45,525 nt of DNA from JAGHEK01 sp044426235 (lineage in GTDB: Bacteria > Bacillota > Clostridia > Peptostreptococcales > Peptostreptococcaceae). Numbering within the stretch: the stretch's first letter is position 1; the number at the start of each line of letters is the position of its first letter. The notes under the pieces were generated by a model, which was not told the DNA's origin, searched no databases, and saw nothing but the letters and a program-made list of their open reading frames with translations. The translations under genes were made by a program, and so were the position numbers. Shown here one piece after another: positions 17,557-25,440 of this stretch. The stretch is taken from contig JAWXUS010000013.1 in assembly GCA_044426235.1 (NCBI GenBank), forward strand, positions 1 to 45,525, given 5' to 3'.

Positions 17557-18774
17557 TTATACAAATAGACCAACAACTAAACAGCTAAGGAAACTAACAA
17601 CGAATCCTCCAACCATTCCTTTAAATGCAAGTCTTGAAAGTAAATTTCTCTTGTCTGGACAGAAAACTGAAATCCCAGAAATACAAATACCCATACTCGC
17701 TATATTTGCAAATCCTGTTAAAGATATAGCCATCATAAGACCACTTCTGTAATCTAAATTACCAATTACTTCACCTAAAACTCCAAAAGCAACGAATTCA
17801 TTAAGAACTAATTTAGTACCTAAAAGTTCTGATGCAAATAATACATCATTCATAGGAAGACCCATTAAGAACCCCATAGGTGCGAAAACGTATGATAATA
17901 TAGTTTCAAGAGATAACCCAACCATTGAAAGCCCACCATTTAAAAGTGCAACTATTGAAGTTATAGCAATTAAAGATGCACCAATTCCAAGGGCCATATT
18001 AAGACCATCTATTGAACCTTGAGATATAGCAGCAATTAAGTTTTCATTATTTCCTTTATTATCAATAGTTACATCATCACTATTATCAGTAAGTGAATTA
18101 TCTAAATTTTGACTTTCTTTTAAATCTTCTTCAGGCATAAGTATTTTTGATACAACAATACTTCCAAATGGAACTAAAGCACCACCAATTAATAAGTATT
18201 CCATTGGAATTCCCATACTAGCATATCCCATAAGAACAGTAGCAGACATACTTCCCATTCCTGAAATTAAAACAAGCATAATTTCACTCTCAGTCATTTT
18301 AGATAAGTATTTTGAAACTAAAATTGGAGATTCAGTTTGTCCAAGAAACATATTAGCAACTGCAACAAAACTCTCAACCTTACTTGTTCCAAGTATTTTA
18401 CCAACAAATCCACCTATAGTTTTAACAACAAACCCTATAACGCCTAAGTAGAATAATCCACCAACAAGTGCAGATATAAATATAATATTACCTAAAACTT
18501 GTATTGCAAAAATAAATACTTCTCCACCATCAGCTAACGGTCCAAATACGAAAGCTAAACCTTCAGTTCCATAACCTAAAACTATTGTTACAAAATCTGA
18601 AATGCTTTTAAGCACAGCTCTTCCTGGCTCAAACTTTAAAAGTAAGAATGCTATTGCTACGTTAAATACTACGGCTTTTAAAATCATAGTTTTATCTACT
18701 TTTTCTCTATTTGTTGAGAATAAGTAAAGACACCCTAATACAAGAATAATTCCTAAAATATTAATAATTTTCAT
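17557..18774 (-). CDS. nupC: Concentrative nucleoside transporter (NupC family)
   Basis: 405-residue membrane protein of the CNT family, importing nucleosides with sodium or protons. Signatures are FLGQTESPILVSKYL, the G-S-M-S-A-T-V-L-M-GY segment, ALGIGASLIAITSIVALLNG, and the C-terminal NEFVAFGVLG and GFANIASMGICISG blocks that form the nucleoside- and sodium-binding core. Length is typical of bacterial members. An asparagine/aspartate-rich cytosolic loop (about residues 218-245) separates the two halves. It is a single gene between inverted repeats. It may supply nucleosides whose ribose or deoxyribose phosphates need the neighbouring mutase, but no direct coupling is shown. Confidence 0.93.
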   Translation of the reverse strand: MKIINILGIILVLGCLYLFSTNREKVDKTMILKAVVFNVAIAFLLLKFEPGRAVLKSISDFVTIVLGYGTEGLAFVFGPLADGGEVFIFAIQVLGNIIFISALVGGLFYLGVIGFVVKTIGGFVGKILGTSKVESFVAVANMFLGQTESPILVSKYLSKMTESEIMLVLISGMGSMSATVLMGYASMGIPMEYLLIGGALVPFGSIVVSKILMPEEDLKESQNLDNSLTDNSDDVTIDNKGNNENLIAAISQGSIDGLNMALGIGASLIAITSIVALLNGGLSMVGLSLETILSYVFAPMGFLMGLPMNDVLFASELLGTKLVLNEFVAFGVLGEVIGNLDYRSGLMMAISLTGFANIASMGICISGISVFCPDKRNLLSRLAFKGMVGGFVVSFLSCLVVGLFV

Positions 18775-18802
18775 TTGTATATTTCCCTTTTCTCTATGTA
18801 TT

Positions 18803-18844
18803 TGTGTATATTAGTAACTAAAATAACAAATACTAATATACACA
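18803..18844. repeat. Inverted repeat between trxB-like gene and nupC
   Basis: Perfect 14-base arms TGTGTATATTAGTA / TACTAATATACACA around a 14-base loop. It lies just after the thioredoxin reductase stop and before the nupC ribosome site. It could be a weak terminator or an operator of nupC. Confidence 0.55.
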
Positions 18845-18852
18845 TTGATTTA

Positions 18853-19740
18853 TTAGTCTTTTTTCATTTGTTTAATTCTTATTTTTTCTAAATACGAAAC
18901 TGCACTAAGTGCGGCAATTTGGCCTTGTCCTGCAGATTTGATATATGAGTATGGTTTACCAACACAATCACCTGCTGCAAAACATCCTTCAATGCTTGTT
19001 TGCATATTTAAATCTACTTTTATATGTGAACCATCAACTTCAATTCCAGGAACTAAAGATTTAGCAGATGCACTATCTTTTATAACAAATATACCATCTA
19101 CATCTAATTCTTTTGATTTAAATGAAACCTTATTTGCAAGGTTATCACCTTTAATTTCCATAGGTCTATCTTCTATTATTTCAATACTATCAACTAAAGA
19201 ACTGCTTCTTGTAAGACCGTGTTTAAACATCGGAATAAAATAAGTTTCAGATGCAACTTCACTTAAGAAATTAGCTTCTTCTTCACTTTCTTCATTATAT
19301 CCAATTATAGCAACTTTTTTGTCCTTATAAAGCGGAGCATCACAAGTTGCACAGTATCCAACACCTCTACCTAAGAATTCTTCTTCACCTTTAATTGGTC
19401 TTGCATACTCAACACCTGTTGCAACTATTATTGAAGTTGCCTCAAACATTTCATCTCCACACATTAAAGCAAAGTATTCACCCATAGCATATATATTATT
19501 TATCTTCTTATTAGTAATTTCAATTTCCATATCATCTAAGTGTTTTTTAAATCTATCTTTTAATTCTTCACCACTAACATCATAAAAACCTAAATAATTA
19601 TCTATTGAAGGGGCTTTAGTTAATTTGTTACTTAAATTGTCATTACCAAAAATAATAAAATTCTTATTTCTTATTTTTGCATTTACTGCTGCTGATAATC
19701 CTGCTGGTCCACTTCCAATTATTGCTATATCGTATCTCAT
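18853..19740 (-). CDS. Thioredoxin reductase-like flavoenzyme, probably ferredoxin-dependent (FFTR type)
   Basis: 295-residue FAD protein that should reduce thioredoxin. The FAD loop IIGSGPAGLSAA is at residues 7-18, the redox-active CATC at 130-133, and the second FAD motif at SIEGCFAAGDCV. The internal Rossmann loop that binds NADPH in ordinary TrxB (GGGxSA, then HRRxxxR) is degenerate here: it reads IIGYNEESEEEANF, and the position of the arginine motif reads YFIPMFKHG. Loss of these residues with retention of CxxC is the hallmark of the ferredoxin-dependent flavin thioredoxin reductases described in clostridia. Downstream of trxA in the same operon, 53 bases away. The electron donor assignment is inference. 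Confidence 0.88.
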   Translation of the reverse strand: MRYDIAIIGSGPAGLSAAVNAKIRNKNFIIFGNDNLSNKLTKAPSIDNYLGFYDVSGEELKDRFKKHLDDMEIEITNKKINNIYAMGEYFALMCGDEMFEATSIIVATGVEYARPIKGEEEFLGRGVGYCATCDAPLYKDKKVAIIGYNEESEEEANFLSEVASETYFIPMFKHGLTRSSSLVDSIEIIEDRPMEIKGDNLANKVSFKSKELDVDGIFVIKDSASAKSLVPGIEVDGSHIKVDLNMQTSIEGCFAAGDCVGKPYSYIKSAGQGQIAALSAVSYLEKIRIKQMKKD

Positions 19741-19768
19741 AATTTTTCACCTATTTTTGTATAAATTT

Positions 19769-19790
19769 ATAGGGAATAAAAATTCCCTAT
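19769..19790 (-). terminator. Weak hairpin between trxA and the reductase gene
   Basis: Stem ATAGGGAAT / ATTCCCTAT with a four-base loop, just after the trxA stop. Without a U-run it may only reduce read-through, letting trxA be expressed more than the reductase. Confidence 0.5.
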
Positions 19791-19793
19791 GTA

Positions 19794-20099
19794 TTAAACG
19801 TGTTTTTGAACGTTTTGAACTAATGTATTTTTTGGCATAAATCCAACTAAACTATCTACTTTTTCTCCATCTTTGAAAATTAAGATTGTTGGAACTGTAG
19901 TTATGCTATATTTTTGAGCTAATTCTAAACTCTCGTCTATATCAACCTTAGCGAATTTAACATCAGTCATTTCAGCACTTGCCTCTTCAAAAACTGGTGT
20001 TAACATTTTGCAAGGTCCACACCAAGTTGCAAAAAAGTCTACTACTGTTATACCATTTTGTACATAATCATTAAAATCTGAAGTTTTTAATACTTTCAT
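19794..20099 (-). CDS. trxA: Thioredoxin
   Basis: 101-residue thioredoxin, a cytosolic protein disulfide reductant. The active site is WCGPC in VDFFATWCGPCKML (Cys pair near residues 29 and 32), with the buried Asp in the preceding VVDFF strand and the cis-proline in TTVPTILIF. Length and order of elements are canonical. The start has GGAGGAATAAA in front. Together with the flavoenzyme downstream it forms a complete thioredoxin-reducing pair. Confidence 0.96.
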   Translation of the reverse strand: MKVLKTSDFNDYVQNGITVVDFFATWCGPCKMLTPVFEEASAEMTDVKFAKVDIDESLELAQKYSITTVPTILIFKDGEKVDSLVGFMPKNTLVQNVQKHV

Positions 20100-20235
20100 T
20101 TTTATTCCTCCTAAATATATTATATTAATTTTATGTTTTATTGAAACACAAATTTTTACAAATTATCTTTATAATTATACCCATACTATGGTACTTAAAG
20201 CAACAATTATTTTTATAATTTTTTAATTATTTATA

Positions 20236-20263
20236 CAAAAAAGGTGCATAAGCACCCTTTTAA
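20236..20263 (-). terminator. Terminator after the small helical protein gene
   Basis: On the minus strand the stem GGGTGC / GCACC with a TTAT loop is followed by TTTTTTG, directly after the stop codon. Confidence 0.8.
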
Positions 20264-20458
20264 TTATTTCATCATTTTATCTTTCATATTTGTTGCTTTA
20301 TCTTTCATATTATCCATTTTTTCTTCTGCATAATTAAGTGCACTTTGGAAAGAGTGTTTAACATCATTTGCTAATTCTTTTCCCATATATTCAGCTTTTT
20401 TTGCAGTTTTTTTCATATCTGATTTCATTTCATTCATATTATCATATTTACTTTGCAT
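20264..20458 (-). CDS. Small amphipathic helical protein, YtxH/stress-like
   Basis: 64-residue Lys/Met/Asp/Glu-rich protein that is expected to be almost wholly alpha-helical. It shows a repeated pattern of alanine/lysine/acidic residues (KKTAKKAEYMGKELANDV, then MDNMKDKATNMKDKMMK). It is not a membrane protein. Composition resembles YtxH-like and late-embryogenesis-abundant-like stress proteins, but it is too short for a firm family call. A clear AAAGGAGAT ribosome site and its own terminator support it as a real gene. The following 150 bases to the amidase hold only promoter-like AT-rich DNA. Confidence 0.7.
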   Translation of the reverse strand: MQSKYDNMNEMKSDMKKTAKKAEYMGKELANDVKHSFQSALNYAEEKMDNMKDKATNMKDKMMK

Positions 20459-20611
20459 ACTCTTATCTCCTTTATATAATAAAATCTATAGAATTATTAT
20501 TTGCTAAAATTTAATTATTATACTAATTTCATTAATTTAGTATCATTTTTAGTTAAATTATAATAGTTTATTATTATAAGTCAAATTAAAAATAAATTTG
20601 GAGGTTTTTTA

Positions 20612-21409
20612 ATGAAAATAAATTTACATGCAGGGCATAATCCTGATGGACAAATTGCTTGTGGAGCAGTTGGATTAATAAAAGAATCAACAGAAGCTAG
20701 ACTTGTTGTTTCTCATATGATAGATTATCTTGAAAAAGAAGGTGTTATAGTTTATGATTGTACAGTTAATGATGGAACTTCCTCTGGAGACGTTTTAAGA
20801 AAAATAATAGCGTTAACTGATAAACATTCAGTAGATCTTGATGTTTCTATTCATTTTAATGCAGGAGCATCAGATACTGATGGGAATGGTCAGACAACAG
20901 GTACTGAAACTTTAATATATAGTACAACTAGTTCATCATCTACTACAGCTCAATATATTTGTGATAAAATTTCTTCTCTTGGTTTTAAAAATAGAGGTAT
21001 TAAAGTTAGATCTGATTTATATTTCTTAAAAAAGACTGCTGCACCTGCAGTTTTAGTTGAATGTTGTTTTGTTGATGATAAAGATGATGTTTTATTATAT
21101 GATTCTGAAAAAATGGCAAAAGCTATATGTGAAGGAATACTCGGTAAAACTTTATCTACTGATGTAATAAATCCGGTGTCTTCTGATGCTTTATATGGTG
21201 TTATGGTATTTGATTTTTCAACTGAAGAAAATGCAAACACTTTTTCTACTACATTAACTAATAAAGAAAATGCTTACAATACCGTTGAAAAATTAAATAC
21301 AACTTGGTGTATTAAAGTTTCTCATTTCTCAACTGAAGAAAGTGCAAATGCTTTTTCTCAAAAATTAAAAGACACTTATAATGCTTATAATACCGTTTAT
21401 AAGGACTAA
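20612..21409 (+). CDS. N-acetylmuramoyl-L-alanine amidase (Amidase_3) with SPOR-like tail
   Basis: 265-residue peptidoglycan hydrolase that cuts the bond between muramic acid and L-alanine. Zinc ligands are the His in HAGHN (residues 6-10), a Glu near residue 26 (KESTEAR) and His in SIHFNAG; the catalytic Glu is in VLVECCFVDD. Residues about 195-265 carry two related segments (FDFSTEENANTFS and SHFSTEESANAFS, each followed by a NAYNTV block), a SPOR-like repeat pair that could bind denuded glycan. There is no signal peptide, so it resembles phage-type endolysins or an enzyme released by lysis. It has a strong GGAGG site and stands alone, ending in a terminator. No phage genes are adjacent. 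Confidence 0.9.
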   Translation: MKINLHAGHNPDGQIACGAVGLIKESTEARLVVSHMIDYLEKEGVIVYDCTVNDGTSSGDVLRKIIALTDKHSVDLDVSIHFNAGASDTDGNGQTTGTETLIYSTTSSSSTTAQYICDKISSLGFKNRGIKVRSDLYFLKKTAAPAVLVECCFVDDKDDVLLYDSEKMAKAICEGILGKTLSTDVINPVSSDALYGVMVFDFSTEENANTFSTTLTNKENAYNTVEKLNTTWCIKVSHFSTEESANAFSQKLKDTYNAYNTVYKD

Positions 21410-21438
21410 AAAAACCCTCTATACGAGGGTTTTTTTTA
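21408..21438. terminator. Bidirectional terminator between amidase and NhaC genes
   Basis: Stem AACCCTC / GAGGGTT with A's upstream and a run of eight T's downstream; convergent genes on both sides. Confidence 0.88.
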
Positions 21439-23115
21439 ATTATTATCTATATTTTGAACTTCATCTACTCTTTTGCCTAAAACTTGTATACCAATAAATA
21501 CTATAAAAAGTGCAACTGGCATTATTAAATATATTGGGAGTCCAAGACCTGCTGGAATATATCCAAATAAAATTGCAATAGCTGCAGTAAATAATGCATA
21601 TGGCATTTGTGTTTTAACATGGTCTATATGGTTACACCCAGCTCCCATTGAAGAAAGTATAGTTGTATCTGATATTGGAGAACAATGATCTCCAAATATT
21701 GCACCAGTTAAGACTGCACTTATACTAACTGTTATATAACCCATTTCTGGATTTATAGCGTGAGATAAAGGAATTGCTAGAGGCATTAAAATTCCCATAG
21801 TTCCATAAGCCGTTCCCGTTGAGAATGAAATTATCGAACCTAATATAAATATTATACTTGGAAGTAAGAACGGTGCTACATTTCCAGATAATAAAGTTAT
21901 TATATATTTTGCAGTTCCAAGCTCTTTTATAACAGAACTTAAAGACCAAGCAAGAACTAATATAACTCCAGTTATTATTAATGATTTCATACCATCACAC
22001 CAAGTTTCAATAGCCTCACTTACAGTAAATATTTTTTTTGAAACTCCCATAATTATAGCTACAATACTTGCTAAAATTGAAGATTGAAGAAGTGCCACAG
22101 ATGCATCAGATGCACTAAATGCCTCTTTTATCGCATTAAACGACATCGGACTAGTTTCAAATAATTGTATTAAAGCTAAATCTTCAGAACCCATAATATA
22201 TGAATATCCACTATAATAAAATGCAAATAATGCAGAAATAATTAACGTTCCAATTGGAATTATTGCATTCCATACACTAAGTTTAACCCCTTCTTTTGGC
22301 TCTAAATCAGACTCTACTAAATTACTTCTTGAAAGTCCTTCTTTATTATTTATAGCTCTTATTTGTGCATCTCTCATAGGTCCAAAGTCTTTCATTAAAA
22401 CTGTACTTATAACTATGAATGCAAGTATTAAAATATTATAAAATCTATATGGAATAGTTTCTATAAAAACTCCAAATGCATCTGCATCTATTCCAATACT
22501 TGAAAGTCCATCATTTATAAGACCAACTTCAAGTCCTACCCAAGTTGAAATTATTGCAAGACCTGCAATAGGTGCTGCAGTTGCATCAATTACGAATGCT
22601 AATCTTTCTCTTGAAATTTTCATTTTGTCTGCGATTGGTCTCATTATAGGACCGACTATAAGTGCATTTGCATAATCATCAAAGAAAACTAAAAGTCCCA
22701 TAAACCAAGTTGTAAGTTGAGTTGATCTTGCAGTTTTAGCTTTAGTAGCTAGTGTTTCTGCTATTGCTTTTGATCCCCCCATTTTTGAAACTAAATGAAT
22801 TACTCCACCTATTGAAAGTACTTGAAGAATAATTCCCGCATTCCAAGGATCTGCCAAAGCCCAAACCCCTCTGTCTATAACATCTAAAAATGCAGTAAAT
22901 GGCGAACCTGTAAGAAGTATACACCCTGCATATATTCCTAAAAATAATGATACAACAACATTTTTAGTTAAGAATGCTAAAAATATAGCAACAACTGGTG
23001 GTATAAGTGTGAATATACCAAAATATCCTGCATTTACATCTGATATATCAGTTGCAAATGAATTAGTTGATGACATAAAAAACATCATCATAACCATTAA
23101 AATAATTTTTTTCAT
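21436..23115 (-). CDS. NhaC-family transporter under lysine riboswitch (putative lysine transporter)
   Basis: 559-residue polytopic protein of the NhaC antiporter superfamily (C4-dicarboxylate/NhaC fold). Signatures: VVSLFLGIYAGCILL, WFMGLLVFFDDYANALIVGP, SAVLTGAIFGDHCSPISDTTILSS. The FFDDYAN and FGDHCSPISDT motifs are typical of the family. The start at ATG 23115 follows GGAGG; an earlier ATG at 23157 lies within the riboswitch terminator. The leader is a lysine riboswitch (23186-23363) with a terminator, so expression should fall when lysine is abundant. That makes lysine import the likely role, despite the family's antiporter name. Some NhaC-like proteins controlled by L-boxes have been proposed as lysine transporters (LysW); I rely on memory for this. 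Confidence 0.88.
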   Translation of the reverse strand: MKKIILMVMMMFFMSSTNSFATDISDVNAGYFGIFTLIPPVVAIFLAFLTKNVVVSLFLGIYAGCILLTGSPFTAFLDVIDRGVWALADPWNAGIILQVLSIGGVIHLVSKMGGSKAIAETLATKAKTARSTQLTTWFMGLLVFFDDYANALIVGPIMRPIADKMKISRERLAFVIDATAAPIAGLAIISTWVGLEVGLINDGLSSIGIDADAFGVFIETIPYRFYNILILAFIVISTVLMKDFGPMRDAQIRAINNKEGLSRSNLVESDLEPKEGVKLSVWNAIIPIGTLIISALFAFYYSGYSYIMGSEDLALIQLFETSPMSFNAIKEAFSASDASVALLQSSILASIVAIIMGVSKKIFTVSEAIETWCDGMKSLIITGVILVLAWSLSSVIKELGTAKYIITLLSGNVAPFLLPSIIFILGSIISFSTGTAYGTMGILMPLAIPLSHAINPEMGYITVSISAVLTGAIFGDHCSPISDTTILSSMGAGCNHIDHVKTQMPYALFTAAIAILFGYIPAGLGLPIYLIMPVALFIVFIGIQVLGKRVDEVQNIDNN

Positions 23116-23133
23116 AATAATTCCTCCAATAAA

Positions 23134-23167
23134 ATTAAAAAAAGCCTTGAGAAACACTCAAGGCTTT
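23134..23167 (-). terminator. Riboswitch-controlled terminator ahead of the NhaC gene
   Basis: On the minus strand the perfect stem AAAGCCTTGAG / CTCAAGGCTTT has a short loop and is followed by TTTTAATTTT, between the lysine aptamer and the ribosome site. Confidence 0.85.
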
Positions 23168-23185
23168 GCTATTTACGCAATTTAT

Positions 23186-23363
23186 CCTTAAATGTAGCTC
23201 ATCACAAATTAATCGTGACAGTTATGCATATATTTTATGCACACCCAGATTTATAGCATCAAAGCATTAGCTATAATCTTCGGCAATATTTCCTTTCTTA
23301 ATAAATCAACGCGCTTAACTCCTTATTAATACTATTAAATATTGCAACCTCTACTATTTAAAT
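23186..23363 (-). ncRNA. Lysine riboswitch (L-box)
   Basis: Read on the minus strand, the conserved landmarks appear in order: AGAGGTTGC after the 5' strand of P1, then AAAGGAAATATTGCCGAAG (the GCCGAAG block), CTGGGTGTGCA, ATGCATAACTGTCA and GAGCTAC. The last is followed by the 3' strand of P1 (CTACATTTAA pairs with TTAAATAGTAG, 23351-23361). These are the core blocks of the lysine aptamer. With the downstream terminator it forms a transcriptional OFF switch for the NhaC-type transporter gene. Confidence 0.9.
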
Positions 23364-23386
23364 TATTCGTTTTTAACTTTTCTTAA

Positions 23387-23415
23387 AGTATACTATTAAA
23401 TTTAACATAAATCAA
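23387..23415 (-). promoter_or_regulatory. Promoter of the riboswitch-NhaC transcript
   Basis: -35 TTGATT (23410-23415) and -10 TATACT (23387-23392) with 17-base spacing; transcription would begin just before the aptamer. Confidence 0.7.
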
Positions 23416-23435
23416 CTAATTTTTAGAAAATTTTG

Positions 23436-24320
23436 TTATTGTTTTAAATGAAGATCCATTTGTGGATATGGTATACTGATATTTTCCTCATCAAATGCAA
23501 TTTTTACTTCTTCAAGTAACATATGTTTTAATTCTAAGAAATTATCAGTTTCACACCAAACCTTAACAACAAAATCTACTGAACTCGCATTATGTGCATC
23601 AATTCCAATGAAAGGCTCTGGATCACTAAGTGCTAATTCATTTTTATCTATAACTTTTCTTAAAACTTTTCTAACTAATGGAATACTATTTTCATATCCA
23701 ACAGAAAAAATTAAATCTACTCTTCTATTAGGTTTTGCAGAATAATTTATTAAACTCCCATTAGATAAGATTCCATTTGGAATTAATATAGTTTTATTGT
23801 CAATAGTTAATAAACTAGTATAAAAAAGTCCGATTTGTTCAACGTTTCCGCTATATTCAGTAGTTTCTATAAAATCTCCAACTTTAAATGGTCTTATAAG
23901 TAAAATTATAAATCCACCTGCAAAATTAGATAAACTTCCTTGAAGTGCAAGACCCACAGCAACCCCAGCAGATGCTACAAGTGCTGCTATTCCAGATAAT
24001 TCAACTCCCCAGTAAGCAAGTACCGGCATAACTATTGAAATTTTAAGCCCTGCAGTACTTAAAGAATCTAAAAATTTAATTAAAGTTATATCAACATCTT
24101 TCTTCTCAAGAAAATGAACTATATGATTTACAAATTTCTTTATTAATTTAAATCCTATTGATATAATTATAAATCCTATGAAAAATTTAAATATCATACT
24201 AGTCGACCACTCAAATAATCTTTCAAATATACTATTATAATTTAACTGTGTAAAATCTAAATTTTCAATACTTCTTATAAATTCAGATACTTCTTCAGTT
24301 AATACTTCTGTATTTTCCAT
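23436..24320 (-). CDS. Small-conductance mechanosensitive channel (MscS family)
   Basis: 294-residue MscS channel that opens on hypo-osmotic shock. It has an N-terminal helical stretch, two outer membrane helices, and the pore helix TM3 (GIAALVASAGVAVGLALQGSLSNFAGGF, residues about 109-136), rich in Gly and Ala as expected. This is followed by the beta domain (FKVGDFIET, the ITTE-like TSLLTIDNKTILIPNG stretch) and C-terminal cage (IPYPQMDLHL). All expected elements are present and length matches E. coli MscS. It lies 29 bases after the LacI-type gene on the same strand with its own AGGAG site, so it may be co-transcribed with it. Confidence 0.93.
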   Translation of the reverse strand: MENTEVLTEEVSEFIRSIENLDFTQLNYNSIFERLFEWSTSMIFKFFIGFIIISIGFKLIKKFVNHIVHFLEKKDVDITLIKFLDSLSTAGLKISIVMPVLAYWGVELSGIAALVASAGVAVGLALQGSLSNFAGGFIILLIRPFKVGDFIETTEYSGNVEQIGLFYTSLLTIDNKTILIPNGILSNGSLINYSAKPNRRVDLIFSVGYENSIPLVRKVLRKVIDKNELALSDPEPFIGIDAHNASSVDFVVKVWCETDNFLELKHMLLEEVKIAFDEENISIPYPQMDLHLKQ

Positions 24321-24349
24321 TTTTATCTCCTAAATTCACCAAATAACAA

Positions 24350-25366
24350 TTATATCTTTTTGTTATTTATACTTTCTCTAATTATTAATTCACTTGGAAT
24401 AATAACTTTCTTTGGATAATTTCTATTTAAAATTACTCTTTCGTTAAGTAGTATTACTGCACTTTGCGCTAAATATTCAATGTGCACTCTAACTGATGAT
24501 AACTGTGGGTTCATATGTTTACAAATTATTGAATCATTAAAACCAATTAAACTAACTTCCTCTCCAATTTTAATATTCTCCTCTTGAAAAGCCCTATAAA
24601 CTCCAGTTGCAACAGTGTCATTTGTAACAAAAAATGCAGAAGGCAATTCTTTATTTTGACTTAAATATTCTTTAACAGATCTATATCCTTCAAAAGACGT
24701 CATATCATTACAATTTATTATATAATCTTCGAAATTAATTCCGTGTTCTGTTGAATATTCAAGAAAATATTTATATCTATCGTCTAACTCATAACTTTTA
24801 AAATCCGATAAAGTTTTCATCATACCAATATATCCAATTTTTTCAAATCCTATCTGAGTTAAATACCTAAGTGCTTGCATAACGCCATTTTTAAAATTAA
24901 CTTTAACTGCATCATATAAACTATCATCTGGTGATGAATCAAGAAAAACTATATTTTCATTTATTTTTACCATCTTATCAATTTCAATCTTTGTAAATTT
25001 CCCAATAGCAATTATTCCATCTACTTCATCACAAACATATTTTTCGTCTTTCTTAAAAACTTTAACAACTTCTATATTATTATCAAAACATTCCTTTTCA
25101 ACAACATTTCTAAGAAGTAAATAATAAGGATCTTCAAGTTGCATAGCAGTGTTATACATTTCAACTATTCCAACCTTAATCTTTTTTTGTTCTTTAAATT
25201 TATTTTTTCGCTCCTTTAGTGTTTTATATTCAAGTTCTTCTGCTATTTCAAATATTTTCTCTTTAGTTTCATCAGTTACAAGAATTGTACTATCGTGATT
25301 TAAAACTCTTGATACAGTTGATTGAGATACATTCGCTTTTAATGCTATTTCTTTTAAGGTAGCCAT
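24350..25366 (-). CDS. LacI-family repressor of the galactoside genes
   Basis: 338-residue LacI/GalR regulator. The N-terminal HTH is ATLKEIALKANVSQSTVSRV followed by LNHD and the hinge helix region; the rest is the periplasmic-binding-protein-like sensor (SAFFVTNDTVATGVYRAF, the GFNDSIICKHMNPQLSSVRV block). It follows the alpha-galactosidase gene on the same strand after a terminator, with its own GGAGG ribosome site. Likely operators are the GAAAACG-type palindromes inside the promoters of the beta-galactosidase (29538-29550) and the transporter (31083-31092). The ligand is probably a galactoside; this is inference from gene order. Confidence 0.92.
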   Translation of the reverse strand: MATLKEIALKANVSQSTVSRVLNHDSTILVTDETKEKIFEIAEELEYKTLKERKNKFKEQKKIKVGIVEMYNTAMQLEDPYYLLLRNVVEKECFDNNIEVVKVFKKDEKYVCDEVDGIIAIGKFTKIEIDKMVKINENIVFLDSSPDDSLYDAVKVNFKNGVMQALRYLTQIGFEKIGYIGMMKTLSDFKSYELDDRYKYFLEYSTEHGINFEDYIINCNDMTSFEGYRSVKEYLSQNKELPSAFFVTNDTVATGVYRAFQEENIKIGEEVSLIGFNDSIICKHMNPQLSSVRVHIEYLAQSAVILLNERVILNRNYPKKVIIPSELIIRESINNKKI

Positions 25367-25389
25367 AAAATCCTCCGTTTCAAATTATA

Positions 25390-25432
25390 AAAAAACCTTT
25401 AATTATATAATACTATATAGCTAAAGGTTTTT
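25390..25432 (-). terminator. Terminator between alpha-galactosidase and the repressor gene
   Basis: On the minus strand the stem AAAACCTTTA / TAAAGGTTTT spans an AT-rich loop and ends in a T-run, directly after the alpha-galactosidase stop. Confidence 0.7.
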
Positions 25433-25440
25433 AAATAGTT

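Noticed and set aside
17508..18844. Inverted repeats around nupC as transposon or insertion-sequence ends
   Set aside because: The two repeats are different sequences and flank an ordinary transporter gene without any transposase.
20612..21409. Amidase as part of a prophage lysis module
   Set aside because: No holin, integrase or structural genes nearby; neighbours are ordinary metabolic genes with their own terminators.
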